From Streptomyces mayonensis (GTDB lineage Bacteria > Actinomycetota > Actinomycetes > Streptomycetales > Streptomycetaceae), in NCBI RefSeq assembly GCF_018982965.1, contig NZ_JACBYP010000028.1, positions 16,150 through 80,149 of the forward strand: 64,000 nucleotides of DNA, given 5' to 3'. The translations under genes and the position numbers were made by a program. The notes under the pieces are model-generated. The model searched no databases, had not been told where the DNA came from, and worked only from the letters and a program-made list of their open reading frames with translations. Of this stretch, positions 51,888 to 60,277 are shown one piece after another; position 1 is the stretch's first letter; the number at the start of each line of letters is the position of its first letter.

Positions 51888-52297
51888 GTGCGAGGACGAG
51901 GCCGTTCAGGCCGTTCAGGCCGGACGAGGCCGTTCAGGCCGGACGAGGCCGTTCAGGCCGGACGGAGCCGCCCGGGATCGCCCCCTCCGGCAGACCGCCG
52001 GCTTCGTCGGCCGTCGGCCCTCCAGCCGTCAGCCCGCCAACCAGCAGGCCTGCCAACCACCGGCAACGGGCCCGCCCGCCCGCCACAGGCCACAGGCCAC
52101 CGGCCACCGGCCACCGGCCACCGGCCCGCCACAGGCTCTCGCAGGGAGAAGCGCGCTTCGACCGCCGGAGACAAAAGCAAGCGCTTAGACAGTTGCGGTC
52201 CATGTCACACCTCCGCCCCCGTGACCCGGGCCATACGGCCGGGTAACTTCCCCAGCAGCCGCCCGATCGCCACTGTCCTCTCGCCACTGGAGCCGTG
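51888..52297. repeat. Tandem-repeat spacer before the thiolase
   Basis: 19-bp units GGACGAGGCCGTTCAGGCC repeat three to four times (about 51893-51966). A 7-bp unit CCGGCCA repeats about five times (about 52089-52128). The last ~100 bp, which includes AAGCAAGCGCTTAGACAGTT near 52171, is less biased and may hold the thiolase promoter. Confidence 0.65.
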
Positions 52298-53518
52298 ATG
52301 CCCGAAGCCGTGATCGTCTCAGCCGCCCGTTCCCCCATCGGCCGCGCCTTCAAGGGCTCCCTGAAGGACCTGCGCCCCGACGACCTGGCCGCCACGATCG
52401 TGCAGGCGGCCCTCGCGAAGGTCCCCGGGCTGGACCCGAGGGACATCGACGACCTGATGCTCGGCTGCGGCCTGCCCGGTGGCGAGCAGGGCAACAACCT
52501 CGGCCGGATCGTCGCCGTCGAGATGGGCATGGACCACCTGCCCGGCTGCACCGTCACCCGGTACTGCTCCTCGTCCCTGCAGACCTCCCGGATGGCCCTG
52601 CACGCCATCAGGGCCGGCGAGGGCGACGTCTTCGTCTCGGCCGGTGTCGAGATGGTCTCCCGGTTCGCCAAGGGCAACTCCGACAGCCTTCCGGACACGC
52701 GCAACCCGCTCTTCGCCGAGGCGGAGGCCCGTACCGCCGCCGTCGCCGAGCAGGAGGGCACCACCTGGCACGACCCGCGCGAGGACGGCCTCGTGCCCGA
52801 CCCGTACATCGCGATGGGCCAGACCGCCGAGAACCTCGCCCGCGCCAAGGGCATCACCCGTCAGGACATGGACGAGTTCGGCGTCCGGTCGCAGAACCTC
52901 GCCGAGGAAGCCATCAAGAACGGCTTCTGGGAGCGCGAGATCACCCCGGTGACCCTGCCCGACGGCACGGTCGTCAGCAAGGACGACGGCCCTCGCGCCG
53001 GTGTCACCCTGGAGGGCGTGCAGGGCCTCAAGCCGGTCTTCCGCCCCGACGGCCTGGTCACCGCCGGCAACTGCTGCCCGCTCAACGACGGCGCCGCCGC
53101 CCTGGTGATCATGAGCGACACCAAGGCCCGCGAGCTGGGCCTGACCCCGCTCGCCCGCATCGTCTCCACCGGCGTCACCGGCCTCTCCCCCGAGATCATG
53201 GGTCTCGGCCCGGTCGAGGCGAGCCGGCAGGCCCTCTCCCGCGCCGGGCTGACCATCGACGACATCGACCTGGTGGAGATCAACGAGGCCTTCGCCGCGC
53301 AGGTCATCCCCTCCTACCGCGACCTCGGCATCCCGCTGGAGAAGCTGAACGTCAACGGCGGCGCCATCGCCGTCGGCCACCCCTTCGGCATGACCGGCGC
53401 CCGCATCACCGGCACCCTCATCAACTCCCTCCAGTGGCACGACAAGCAGTTCGGCCTGGAGACGATGTGCGTCGGCGGCGGCCAGGGCATGGCGATGGTG
53501 ATCGAGCGCCTGAGCTGA
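52298..53518 (+). CDS. Acetyl-CoA C-acyltransferase (thiolase)
   Basis: 406-aa thiolase of fatty-acid oxidation or acetoacetyl-CoA metabolism. ATG 52298 (GGAG 5 nt upstream); GTG 52295 is adjacent. The acylated Cys is in VTRYCSSSLQTS (about 90). The catalytic block GHPFGMTGAR has His (about 357), and the second Cys is in MCVGGGQGMAM (about 388). NEAFAAQ is also typical. The sequence is complete and of normal length. It stands alone with a terminator behind it. Confidence 0.93.
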   Translation: MPEAVIVSAARSPIGRAFKGSLKDLRPDDLAATIVQAALAKVPGLDPRDIDDLMLGCGLPGGEQGNNLGRIVAVEMGMDHLPGCTVTRYCSSSLQTSRMALHAIRAGEGDVFVSAGVEMVSRFAKGNSDSLPDTRNPLFAEAEARTAAVAEQEGTTWHDPREDGLVPDPYIAMGQTAENLARAKGITRQDMDEFGVRSQNLAEEAIKNGFWEREITPVTLPDGTVVSKDDGPRAGVTLEGVQGLKPVFRPDGLVTAGNCCPLNDGAAALVIMSDTKARELGLTPLARIVSTGVTGLSPEIMGLGPVEASRQALSRAGLTIDDIDLVEINEAFAAQVIPSYRDLGIPLEKLNVNGGAIAVGHPFGMTGARITGTLINSLQWHDKQFGLETMCVGGGQGMAMVIERLS

Positions 53519-53587
53519 CCGCGGCCCGGCGCCACGGCACCGACTGAGGGACTGTCAGTAGCACCCGGCGGACGCTGGGTGACAGGA

Positions 53588-53627
53588 CGGCCCGGGACCC
53601 TGATCCCCCAGGATTCTGGGCCGTTTT
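53588..53627 (+). terminator. Rho-independent terminator after the thiolase
   Basis: CGGCCCGGGA (53588-) pairs with TTCTGGGCCG and is followed by TTTTG. An upstream imperfect hairpin (CTGTC...CACCC/GGGTGACAG, 53552-53585) lies between the stop and it. Apart from these, 53628-53820 shows no feature I can name. Confidence 0.75.
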
Positions 53628-53820
53628 GTGATCCAATCTCCCTCAGGATGTGACCTACCTCTCCCGACCCCCTGATTTACGCAGGTCAGGCCAGCGACAC
53701 CGGCATCTCCCGGGCCCAAAGTCCTGTCCGTTTCGTGACGTTACGCACTGACAGACGGTTAGTCCCTCCTTCAAGCTGATGTAGGAAGTCGGGGGTCGAC
53801 TTTGAACCGGGAGTACGTCA

Positions 53821-54627
53821 GTGAGCGCCATGCCGATCGCCCTGCTGCTCACCACGGCCGCCACCGGCGCCGTGGGCGTCGCCGTCCTGCGCAGCATCCT
53901 GGTGCTGCGCAAGCAGGTGACCGCCCTGCGCTCCGAGCTGGCCGAGAGCCGGGCCACCGCCGCGCGGGCCCGCGTGCCCGCCGCACGCACCACCGCCGAC
54001 GCCGAGGAGATACGCGCCGCCGTCGCCGAGGCACTCGCCGAGGAGCGCGAGCGGGAACTCGCCGAGGCACGGGCCTTCTGGGCCGCCCAGGATTCCCGGG
54101 ACGCCTCCGAGGCACCGCTGCTGCTGGGCCTGTCCGACAGTGAGCTGTTCCTTCCGCGCCAGGCGGACCTCGCGGGCCTGGAGCCGGTGATCGAACCGGC
54201 CGCGGACACCGAGGAGCCGTCCTCGCCGGACGCGCACTCCGGCCCGAAGGAGTCGGCCGAGCTGGCCGCCGCGCGCCGCCGGCACCCCTCCCACCCGGAC
54301 TTCGTACCGAACCCGTCGCCCGCCGTGAACGACCACGAGCGCACCGTCGCGACGCTGGAGGAGCTGGCCGAGTCGAGCGTCGCGCTCGCCGACGTCCGCC
54401 CGGGCCCCCTGGGCACGCTCGACGTGTACGTCTTCGCCGACGGCACCACCCTGTGCATGACTCCCGGCCACCGTGAGACCGCGGAGCGCCTGGCCGCCGC
54501 GCTCGGCGCGGGCCACACGCCGTACCTGCTCGGCGGTTCGGGAATCTCCGGCGCCTACACGCTGACCTTCGCGTGCGGCGGGGAGAACGTGTACATACTG
54601 GCGGACCGCGTCATAGCGTCCCTCTAG
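53821..54627 (+). CDS. Hypothetical membrane-anchored coiled-coil protein
   Basis: 268-aa protein of unknown function. An N-terminal membrane helix (about 4-22, PIALLLTTAATGAVGVAVL) is followed by a charged Ala/Arg/Glu helix likely to form a coiled coil (about 28-90). An acidic linker and a compact C-terminal domain follow (about 180-268, LGTLDVYVFADGTTLCMTPGH ... NVYILADRVIASL). GTG 53821 with GGGAG upstream. The C-terminal part resembles a small beta domain but no family is recognised. Confidence 0.72.
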   Translation: MSAMPIALLLTTAATGAVGVAVLRSILVLRKQVTALRSELAESRATAARARVPAARTTADAEEIRAAVAEALAEERERELAEARAFWAAQDSRDASEAPLLLGLSDSELFLPRQADLAGLEPVIEPAADTEEPSSPDAHSGPKESAELAAARRRHPSHPDFVPNPSPAVNDHERTVATLEELAESSVALADVRPGPLGTLDVYVFADGTTLCMTPGHRETAERLAAALGAGHTPYLLGGSGISGAYTLTFACGGENVYILADRVIASL

Positions 54628-54693
54628 CCGAATAGCCGAATAGCCGACTGGCCGACTGGCCGACCGCTTCCGGACCGGCGGCCGAGCGCGTCC

Positions 54694-55005
54694 TCAGACC
54701 CCGGCCCGTTTGCGGGCCTCCTCCACGAGCCGTGCCGCCTCTTCCACCTGGTCCTCGTCCTCCAGGACGAGGGCCAAGTCGTGTGCGGCCACGGCGATCT
54801 GGTCGGCGGCGGCGAACATGCCCGCGTCCGGCATCTCCCGCAGCTCGGTGCCGGGCTCCTCGACGAGTTGGGCGCGCCGGGCCAACTCCCTGGCCAGTTC
54901 CAGCGCCTGGGCGGCGGCGCCGCGTTGCAGCCGGCTCTGCGGGGCGGCCCGCAGCCGGTCGGCGAAGTCGTCCACGGCACGGGTCAAGGGCGTCGTATCA
55001 ACCAC
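54694..55005 (-). CDS. Hypothetical small helical protein
   Basis: 103-aa, all-helical, highly charged protein (VDDFADRLRAAPQSRLQRGAA ... ARLVEEARKRAGV) with no cysteine, signal or membrane helix. GTG 55005 is the start. Codon use matches its neighbours. It is divergent from the DUF4287 gene. Function unknown; the pattern suggests a helical bundle. Confidence 0.68.
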   Translation of the reverse strand: MVDTTPLTRAVDDFADRLRAAPQSRLQRGAAAQALELARELARRAQLVEEPGTELREMPDAGMFAAADQIAVAAHDLALVLEDEDQVEEAARLVEEARKRAGV

Positions 55006-55107
55006 GGCGCGAGCGTACGCGTCCGTCCGGGACTGTTGCCAACGGGCGAACGCTCAGGCACGGTGACCTGAAGGACCGGCTTACGACCCTTTCGCCCGGA
55101 GGCGCCG

Positions 55108-55338
55108 ATGTCCCAAGTCTTCTCCGAGGAGACCCATCGCAATCTGCTCGCCCGCATCCCCCAGTGCACCGGTCGTGAGATCTCCGACTGGCTGCGTGCC
55201 GTCGAGGACGGCCCCGCTCTCTTCCGCTTCGAGGAGAAGGTCAGCTGGCTCCGCCACGAACACAACCTCGCGTACGGCCACGCGAAGGCGATCGTCCACG
55301 AGTACGACCTGAGAAGGGCCGCGCGCAGGCTGCTGTGA
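55108..55338 (+). CDS. DUF4287 domain protein
   Basis: 76-aa protein. ATG 55108 is preceded by GGAGG with a 5-nt gap. The motif WLRHEHNLAYGHAKAIVHEYDLRRA corresponds to the DUF4287 segment (L..GHA.AIV), a small helical domain of unknown role common in Actinobacteria. It is terminated by the hairpin at 55365-55396. Confidence 0.8.
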   Translation: MSQVFSEETHRNLLARIPQCTGREISDWLRAVEDGPALFRFEEKVSWLRHEHNLAYGHAKAIVHEYDLRRAARRLL

Positions 55339-55364
55339 GCAGGCGTCGTCGGCCGCAGGACGAC

Positions 55365-55396
55365 GAACGGCCCCGGGCACCAGCCCGGGGCCGTTC
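55365..55396. terminator. Perfect 14-bp bidirectional terminator
   Basis: GAACGGCCCCGGGC pairs exactly with GCCCGGGGCCGTTC around ACCA. An overlapping second hairpin GTTCACGAG/CTCGTGAAC (about 55393-55417) serves the leftward gene. Confidence 0.92.
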
Positions 55397-55450
55397 ACGA
55401 GTCAGAGGCTCGTGAACGCTCGTACCAGCCGTCGCCGGCCGGTAGTTGCG

Positions 55451-56389
55451 CTAGTCGTTGCTGTTCAGGATCGCGATGAGACGCAGGAACTCGAGGTAGA
55501 TCCAAACCAGCGTCAGCGTGAGGCCGAAGGCGGCGAGCCAGGCCTCCTCGCGCGGGGCACCGTAGGCGAGACCGTCCTCGACCTGCTTGAAGTCCAGGGC
55601 GAGGAAGCAGGCGCCGAGGATGATGCCGATGATGCCGAAGACGACACCGAGCGCACCGCTGCGGAAGCCGAGGCCGTCACCGCCGCCGAAGACGGCGAAC
55701 AGCAGGTTCACCATCATCAGGAAGACGAAGCCGAGCGCGGCCGCCATCACGAAGCCGTAGAAACGGCGGTTGACGCGGATCCAGCCGGCCTTGTAGGCGA
55801 TCAGCACACCGGCGAATACCGCCATCGTGCCGATCACGGCCTGCATGGCCGCACCGTCCGCGATGCGGTTGTCGACGACGCTGGAGACGACGCCGAGGAA
55901 CACGCCCTCGAAGGCGGCGTAGGACAGGATCAGCGCGGGCGAGGCCTTGCGCTTGAACGACTGGACCAGCGCCAGCACCATGCCGATCAGCGCGGCACCG
56001 ATACCGATGCCGTAGGAACGGCCGATGTTGGCGTCGTCCACGGGCAGCAGTGCCCAGGCGAGCGCGGCCGTCACCACGAGCAGGCCGAGCGTGCTCGCCG
56101 TGCGGATGACGACGTCGTCCATCGTCATCCGGCCGGCGCCGGCCGGTGCCTGCGGCGGCGCGCCGAACTGCTGGTCCTGCTGGGCGTACGGGTTCTGCGC
56201 GTACGGGTTGCCGGCGGGCTGGGCGTACGGGTTTCCCTGCGTGCCCTGCGCGTACGGGTTGCCCTGCGCGTACGGGTTGGCCTGCGTGGCGACGGCGGGT
56301 CCCCCGGCCTGCGGCGCGGCGTTGAAGCCCGCGTAGCCGTTGTCGCGGCTGAACCCCCGTCGCGAGAAGACCGGGTTTCTGCTCCTCAT
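55451..56389 (-). CDS. Bax inhibitor-1 / YccA family membrane protein
   Basis: 312-aa protein. ATG 56389 has the excellent site GGAGGAG. An N-terminal hydrophilic tail of about 85 residues contains five NPYAQ repeats and is Gln/Pro-rich. About seven membrane helices follow. The family region is visible in YAAFEGVFLGVVSSVVDN and the final segment LTLVWIYLEFLRLIAIL. Relatives act as calcium-leak channels or interact with FtsH; the role in Streptomyces is unknown. The tail probably faces the cytoplasm. Confidence 0.87.
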   Translation of the reverse strand: MRSRNPVFSRRGFSRDNGYAGFNAAPQAGGPAVATQANPYAQGNPYAQGTQGNPYAQPAGNPYAQNPYAQQDQQFGAPPQAPAGAGRMTMDDVVIRTASTLGLLVVTAALAWALLPVDDANIGRSYGIGIGAALIGMVLALVQSFKRKASPALILSYAAFEGVFLGVVSSVVDNRIADGAAMQAVIGTMAVFAGVLIAYKAGWIRVNRRFYGFVMAAALGFVFLMMVNLLFAVFGGGDGLGFRSGALGVVFGIIGIILGACFLALDFKQVEDGLAYGAPREEAWLAAFGLTLTLVWIYLEFLRLIAILNSND

Positions 56390-56446
56390 TTCACTCCTCC
56401 ATGGCCACACGGCGCAGCCTTGGCTCAAGAGTAATAGAACGGCAAA

Positions 56447-56479
56447 GGAAAGACCCTACTGCTTGGGGAGGATCTTTCC
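56447..56479 (-). terminator. Terminator after pobA
   Basis: On the minus strand GGAAAGATCC pairs with GGGTCTTTCC (one G-U pair) and is followed by TTTG; it lies 80 bp past the pobA stop. Confidence 0.65.
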
Positions 56480-56558
56480 CTCGACTTGCATGCCAACACG
56501 CTACGCCGATCAGTGATTCCCCTCACGGCCGGGGGCCCGGGCGGCCGTCGGGCGCCGC

Positions 56559-57737
56559 TCACCCGATCGGGAAGCCGGTGTAGGCCTCGGCGAGATCGGT
56601 CGCGGCGGCGCGGGAGGACGCGAACCGGTCCAGGCGGGCCAGTTGCAGGCGGTCGTCGAAGGGGGTGGCGCCGGGCGCGGGGTGCAGCAGGGTCGTCATG
56701 TCGTACGAGAACCGCTCGGCCTGCCAGACGCGGCGCAGGCAGGTGGCGGAGTAGGCGTCGAGCAGTTCGTCGGAGCCCTTCTCGGCGCGGTGGACCAGGG
56801 CCCGGGCGAGGGTGACGACGTCGCCGACGGCCAGGTTGAGGCCCTTGGCCCCGGTGGGCGGCACGATGTGCGCGGCGTCGCCGGCCAGGAAGAGGCGGCC
56901 GTGGCGCATGGGCTCGTGGACGTAGGAGCGCATCGGCGTGACCGACTTCTGGGTGATGGGCCCCCGGTCGAGCGTCCAGCCGTCGCGGGTCTCGAAGCGG
57001 CGCTCCAGTTCGGCCCAGATCTCGTCGTCGCTCCAGCTGTCGGGGTCCGTGTCCGCGGGCACCTGGAGGTAGAGGCGGGAGACCGACGGGGAGCGCATGG
57101 ACAGCAGGGCGAAGCCGCGGTCGTGGCGGGCGTAGACCAGCTCGTCGTGGGAGGGCGCGACGTCGGCGAGGATGCCGAGCCAGCCGTAGGGGTACGTCCG
57201 CTCGAAGGCGCGTCCGCCCGGGACGGCGGCCCGGGACACACCACGGAAGCCGTCGCAGCCGACGACGTACTCGCACTCCAGCACGTCCTCGGCGCCGTCC
57301 GGGCCGCCGTGGCGGAAGCGGACGCGGGGCCGGTCCGTGCCGGCTCCCTCCACGGCCAGCGCCTCGGCCTCGAACAGCAGGGGGCCGCCGTCCGCCAGCT
57401 GGAGGGCGATGAGGTCCTTGCAGACCTCGGTCTGGGCGTAGACCATGACGGACCTGCCGCCGGTCAGCGCCGGGAAGTCGACGCGGTGCCGGCGCCCCGC
57501 GAACCGCAGCTCGATCCCTTCGTGCGGCAGCCCCTCGCGGTCCATCCGCTCCCCGGCGCCGGCCGCGCGCAGGACGTCCACCGTGCCCTGCTCCAGGATC
57601 CCGGCGCGCTGCCGGTGTTCGACGTAGGCGCGGTCGCGGCCCTCCAGGACGACCGAGTCGATCCCGGCGTTGTGGAGCAGCCGGGCGAGCAGGAGTCCGG
57701 CGGGGCCGGCCCCGATGATGCCGACGGTGGTGCGCAT
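56559..57737 (-). CDS. pobA: 4-hydroxybenzoate 3-monooxygenase
   Basis: 392-aa FAD-dependent hydroxylase making protocatechuate from 4-hydroxybenzoate with NAD(P)H and oxygen. It has the FAD motif GIIGAGPAGLLLARLL (about 6-21), the DG motif CEYVVGCDGFRGVSR and the GD motif GRLFLAGDAAHIVPPTGAKGLNLA. ATG 57737 with AAGGGAA upstream. Two perfect 20-bp inverted repeats lie 50-91 bp upstream, probably for a regulator of aromatic breakdown. No protocatechuate genes lie beside it. Confidence 0.95.
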   Translation of the reverse strand: MRTTVGIIGAGPAGLLLARLLHNAGIDSVVLEGRDRAYVEHRQRAGILEQGTVDVLRAAGAGERMDREGLPHEGIELRFAGRRHRVDFPALTGGRSVMVYAQTEVCKDLIALQLADGGPLLFEAEALAVEGAGTDRPRVRFRHGGPDGAEDVLECEYVVGCDGFRGVSRAAVPGGRAFERTYPYGWLGILADVAPSHDELVYARHDRGFALLSMRSPSVSRLYLQVPADTDPDSWSDDEIWAELERRFETRDGWTLDRGPITQKSVTPMRSYVHEPMRHGRLFLAGDAAHIVPPTGAKGLNLAVGDVVTLARALVHRAEKGSDELLDAYSATCLRRVWQAERFSYDMTTLLHPAPGATPFDDRLQLARLDRFASSRAAATDLAEAYTGFPIG

Positions 57738-57786
57738 CGGTCGTTCCCTTCGGTGGGCGTCGTGACCAGAGTCTCGGTGTTCGCCT

Positions 57787-57806
57787 GGTGAACTTTTCTT
57801 CACCAA
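57787..57806. promoter_or_regulatory. pobA-proximal inverted repeat (7-6-7)
   Basis: TGGTGAA-N6-TTCACCA, perfect arms, 50 bp before the pobA start. Candidate binding site for an IclR- or other-family regulator. Confidence 0.6.
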
Positions 57807-57808
57807 TG

Positions 57809-57828
57809 GCTGAGCCGAGTCTCAGCCT
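57809..57828. promoter_or_regulatory. pobA-distal inverted repeat (7-6-7)
   Basis: GGCTGAG-N6-CTCAGCC, perfect arms of different sequence but identical geometry, 2 bp from the first repeat. The two centres are 22 bp apart, near two helical turns. Confidence 0.6.
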
Positions 57829-57945
57829 CCCGACGCGCCACTGTCAACGGGCGAACCGGACATCCTCGCGGGCCCCCCGCCCGGTTCCGACCCAGTTCCG
57901 CACGGGTTCCGCCCCGGTCCCGCCCCGGGACGCCCCGAACCCGTC

Positions 57946-59292
57946 TCAGCCCTCGCGGTGCTCCCGCAGCAGCCGCTGGATCTCGGCCAGCGTCTCCCGG
58001 TCGGTCCCGCGCCCGGCGCCCGCGAGCGCGTCGAGGCGTTCGGCGATGTTGAAGTCGTACGCGCGCTCCTCCTCCTGCCCCGGTACGGCGGCGTAGTCCT
58101 CCTTGTCGGCGAAGCCCACGACGACGTCCACGACCTTGGCGATGATCCAGGTCAGGACGAAGGAGAACGCGGCCACGGCGAGGATCGCGACGACCTGTTT
58201 CCAGAGCAGGGAGCCGCCGCCCCCGTAGAAGACGCCCTTCTTGCCGCTGACCGTGGCGGTGGCGAAGAAGCCGACCATGAGCAGTCCGACGAGGCCGCCC
58301 GCGCCGTGCACGCCGACCACGTCCAGGGTGTCGTCGACGTTCAGCCGGTACTTGAGCGTGACCGCGAACGCGCAGACGAGGCCCGCGACCAGGCCGGTCA
58401 CCAGGGCGCCGAAGGGGCCGATCTCCCCGCAGGCGGGGGTGATGGCCACCATGCCGGCCACGGCCGACGAGCCGACGCCCATCATGGTGACCCGCCGGGT
58501 GCGCCAGTACTCCACCAGCGGCCAGGTGACCATCGCACCGGCCGCGCCGAGCTGGGTGTTGATGAAGGCCGTGGCGGCGGTGCCGGTGTCGCGGACGGCC
58601 GATCCGGCGTTGAAGGCCAGCCAGCCGAACCAGAGCAGCGCCACACCGATCATGACCAGGGGAATGTTGTTGGGCGTCGGCTCCTTGCGCCGGAAGTCCG
58701 CCGGCCCCCTGAGGACCAGCGCCGCGGCCAGCCCGGCGATGCCGGAGTTCAGCTCGACCGGCAGGCCGCCGGCGAAGTCGAGCGCGCCCAGGTGCTTGGT
58801 GATCCAGCCGTGGTCCGTGTCGAAGACCCAGTGGGCGATGGGCACGTACACGATCAGCAGCCACAGCACCGAGAAGACCAGCCATCCCCGCATCGTGGCC
58901 CGCCCCGCGATCGATCCGCTGATCAGCGCCACCGTGACGATGGCGAAGCCCATCTGGAAGGTGGCGTACACGTACGTCGGGATGGACCCGGTCAGGGTGT
59001 TCGGCTCGATGCCGCGCAGGAAGGCGTGGTCGAGGTTGCCGATCAGGCCGGCGCCGCCGACGTCCGGGCCGAAGGCGAGCGAGTACCCGACGAGGTACCA
59101 GAGGATGGTCACGAAGCACAGCGAGGCGAAGCTCATCTTGAGCATCACCAGGATGTGCTTGGTGCGGACCATGCCGCCGTAGAAGAACGCCAGGGCGGGG
59201 GTCATCAGCAGCACCATGGCCGCCGCGGCCAGCATCCAGGCTGTGTCGCCGGAGTCGTAGGCGGGCGGCATGGGGGCGGGCGCGGTGATCAC
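57946..59292 (-). CDS. amt: Ammonium transporter (Amt/Mep), twin-His first position is Glu
   Basis: 448-aa channel with 11 expected membrane helices (FFYGGMVRTKHILVMLKMSF, FNAGSA and others intact). The second pore histidine is present (VVGVHGAGG, His329), but the first, in DFAGGTVVHI of AmtB, is replaced: DFAGGLPVELNSG with Glu180. The Phe-gate positions (TFQMGFA, LAFNAG) are retained. A 30-residue charged tail ends the protein (IAERLDALAGAG...). ATG 59292. It is 42 bp after ureD on the same strand, so it should be the last gene of the urease operon, handling ammonium from urea breakdown. Confidence 0.93.
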   Translation of the reverse strand: MITAPAPMPPAYDSGDTAWMLAAAAMVLLMTPALAFFYGGMVRTKHILVMLKMSFASLCFVTILWYLVGYSLAFGPDVGGAGLIGNLDHAFLRGIEPNTLTGSIPTYVYATFQMGFAIVTVALISGSIAGRATMRGWLVFSVLWLLIVYVPIAHWVFDTDHGWITKHLGALDFAGGLPVELNSGIAGLAAALVLRGPADFRRKEPTPNNIPLVMIGVALLWFGWLAFNAGSAVRDTGTAATAFINTQLGAAGAMVTWPLVEYWRTRRVTMMGVGSSAVAGMVAITPACGEIGPFGALVTGLVAGLVCAFAVTLKYRLNVDDTLDVVGVHGAGGLVGLLMVGFFATATVSGKKGVFYGGGGSLLWKQVVAILAVAAFSFVLTWIIAKVVDVVVGFADKEDYAAVPGQEEERAYDFNIAERLDALAGAGRGTDRETLAEIQRLLREHREG

Positions 59293-59334
59293 GGGATCGG
59301 TCTCCTGGGGAGGCGGGAAGCTGAGGGCGTGGGG

Positions 59335-60276
59335 CTACGGTTTGCGCAGGTCGGGTGCCGGATGACCGGTGAGCAGCCGGCGTACGGCGTCCCAGGCGGT
59401 CCGGACGGCCTCGGTGACGCGTGGCTCCTCGTGACCGAGGATCCGCACCCAGGCCCCGCAGTCGTCCGGGAGCACGCTCGCCCCGTGGAGCACCGCGTGC
59501 CCGGTCAGGGACTCGTGCAGGGCATCGGCGATCTCCGCGGCAGGACGCCGACCGCTCACCACGAACAGCGAGGCGACGTGGTCGTGCCCGCCGAAGACCC
59601 CCGGGCCGTCCACCCCGCCGCACCGCCGCGGGGCGAGCCGCAGCGTGTCCACCGCCAGCAGGGTGCCGTCGGGCCGGCGGATCTCCAGGTCGCTGCCGAG
59701 GGCGGTGTAGAGGTGCCGCTCGCCGCGGGCGACGCGGCCCGCGGTGACCGTCTCGCCGTAGACGACGGTGGCGTCCTCGTCGACGGTGAGCACGACGTCC
59801 TGGTGGAAGCGCGCGCCCTCGAAGGGGATGAGCGGATCGGGCAGGTACTCGACGTACGCCCCCTCGGCGGCGCTCAGCCGGACCAGCTGCGTCGCGTAGT
59901 CCTGCTCCATCCGGTAGACCTTCGTGGCCGCCTGGGTGGTGAACAGCGCCTGGGTGCCCGGCCCGCACCGGAAGTCCTGGCGGTAGCGGTCGGCCTGGGC
60001 GACGCCGCCGCCCGTGGCCATCACGTAGGTGCACGCCATGCCGGGCAGCGCCGGGTCCACGTAGAGCGGGCGCATGATCTCCAACGGCGTCTTCTGGTAC
60101 CGCTCGACCAGTTCGGTGCGCTCCCCCCGCCGGACGAACCCGAGGTCGAGGATGCCGACCTTGGCCGGTGCGCCCGGGCCCAGTGTCTCGGGCACGCCGG
60201 AGAGCGCCCTCAGTTCCGGCGGGAGCCGCTCGGGCTCGTAGTACTCCGGCGCGAGCCGGTCTCGGACGGCCGGCAT
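59335..60276 (-). CDS. ureD: Urease accessory protein UreD
   Basis: 313-aa scaffold that joins UreF and UreG in loading nickel into urease. Recognisable by KTPLEIMRPLYVDP, TQALFTTQAATKVYRM and LPDPLIPFEGARFHQDV. The start is ATG 60276, one base after the ureG stop. Its N-terminus is longer than usual and starts with AVRDRLAPEYYEPERLPPEL. Confidence 0.9.
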   Translation of the reverse strand: MPAVRDRLAPEYYEPERLPPELRALSGVPETLGPGAPAKVGILDLGFVRRGERTELVERYQKTPLEIMRPLYVDPALPGMACTYVMATGGGVAQADRYRQDFRCGPGTQALFTTQAATKVYRMEQDYATQLVRLSAAEGAYVEYLPDPLIPFEGARFHQDVVLTVDEDATVVYGETVTAGRVARGERHLYTALGSDLEIRRPDGTLLAVDTLRLAPRRCGGVDGPGVFGGHDHVASLFVVSGRRPAAEIADALHESLTGHAVLHGASVLPDDCGAWVRILGHEEPRVTEAVRTAWDAVRRLLTGHPAPDLRKP

Positions 60277-60277
60277 G

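Noticed and set aside
57800..60034. A 744-codon open frame on the minus strand over the amt/ureD region
   Set aside because: It is out of frame with clear Amt and UreD domains, and its translation is Arg/Ala/Gly low-complexity without motifs; a GC-bias shadow.
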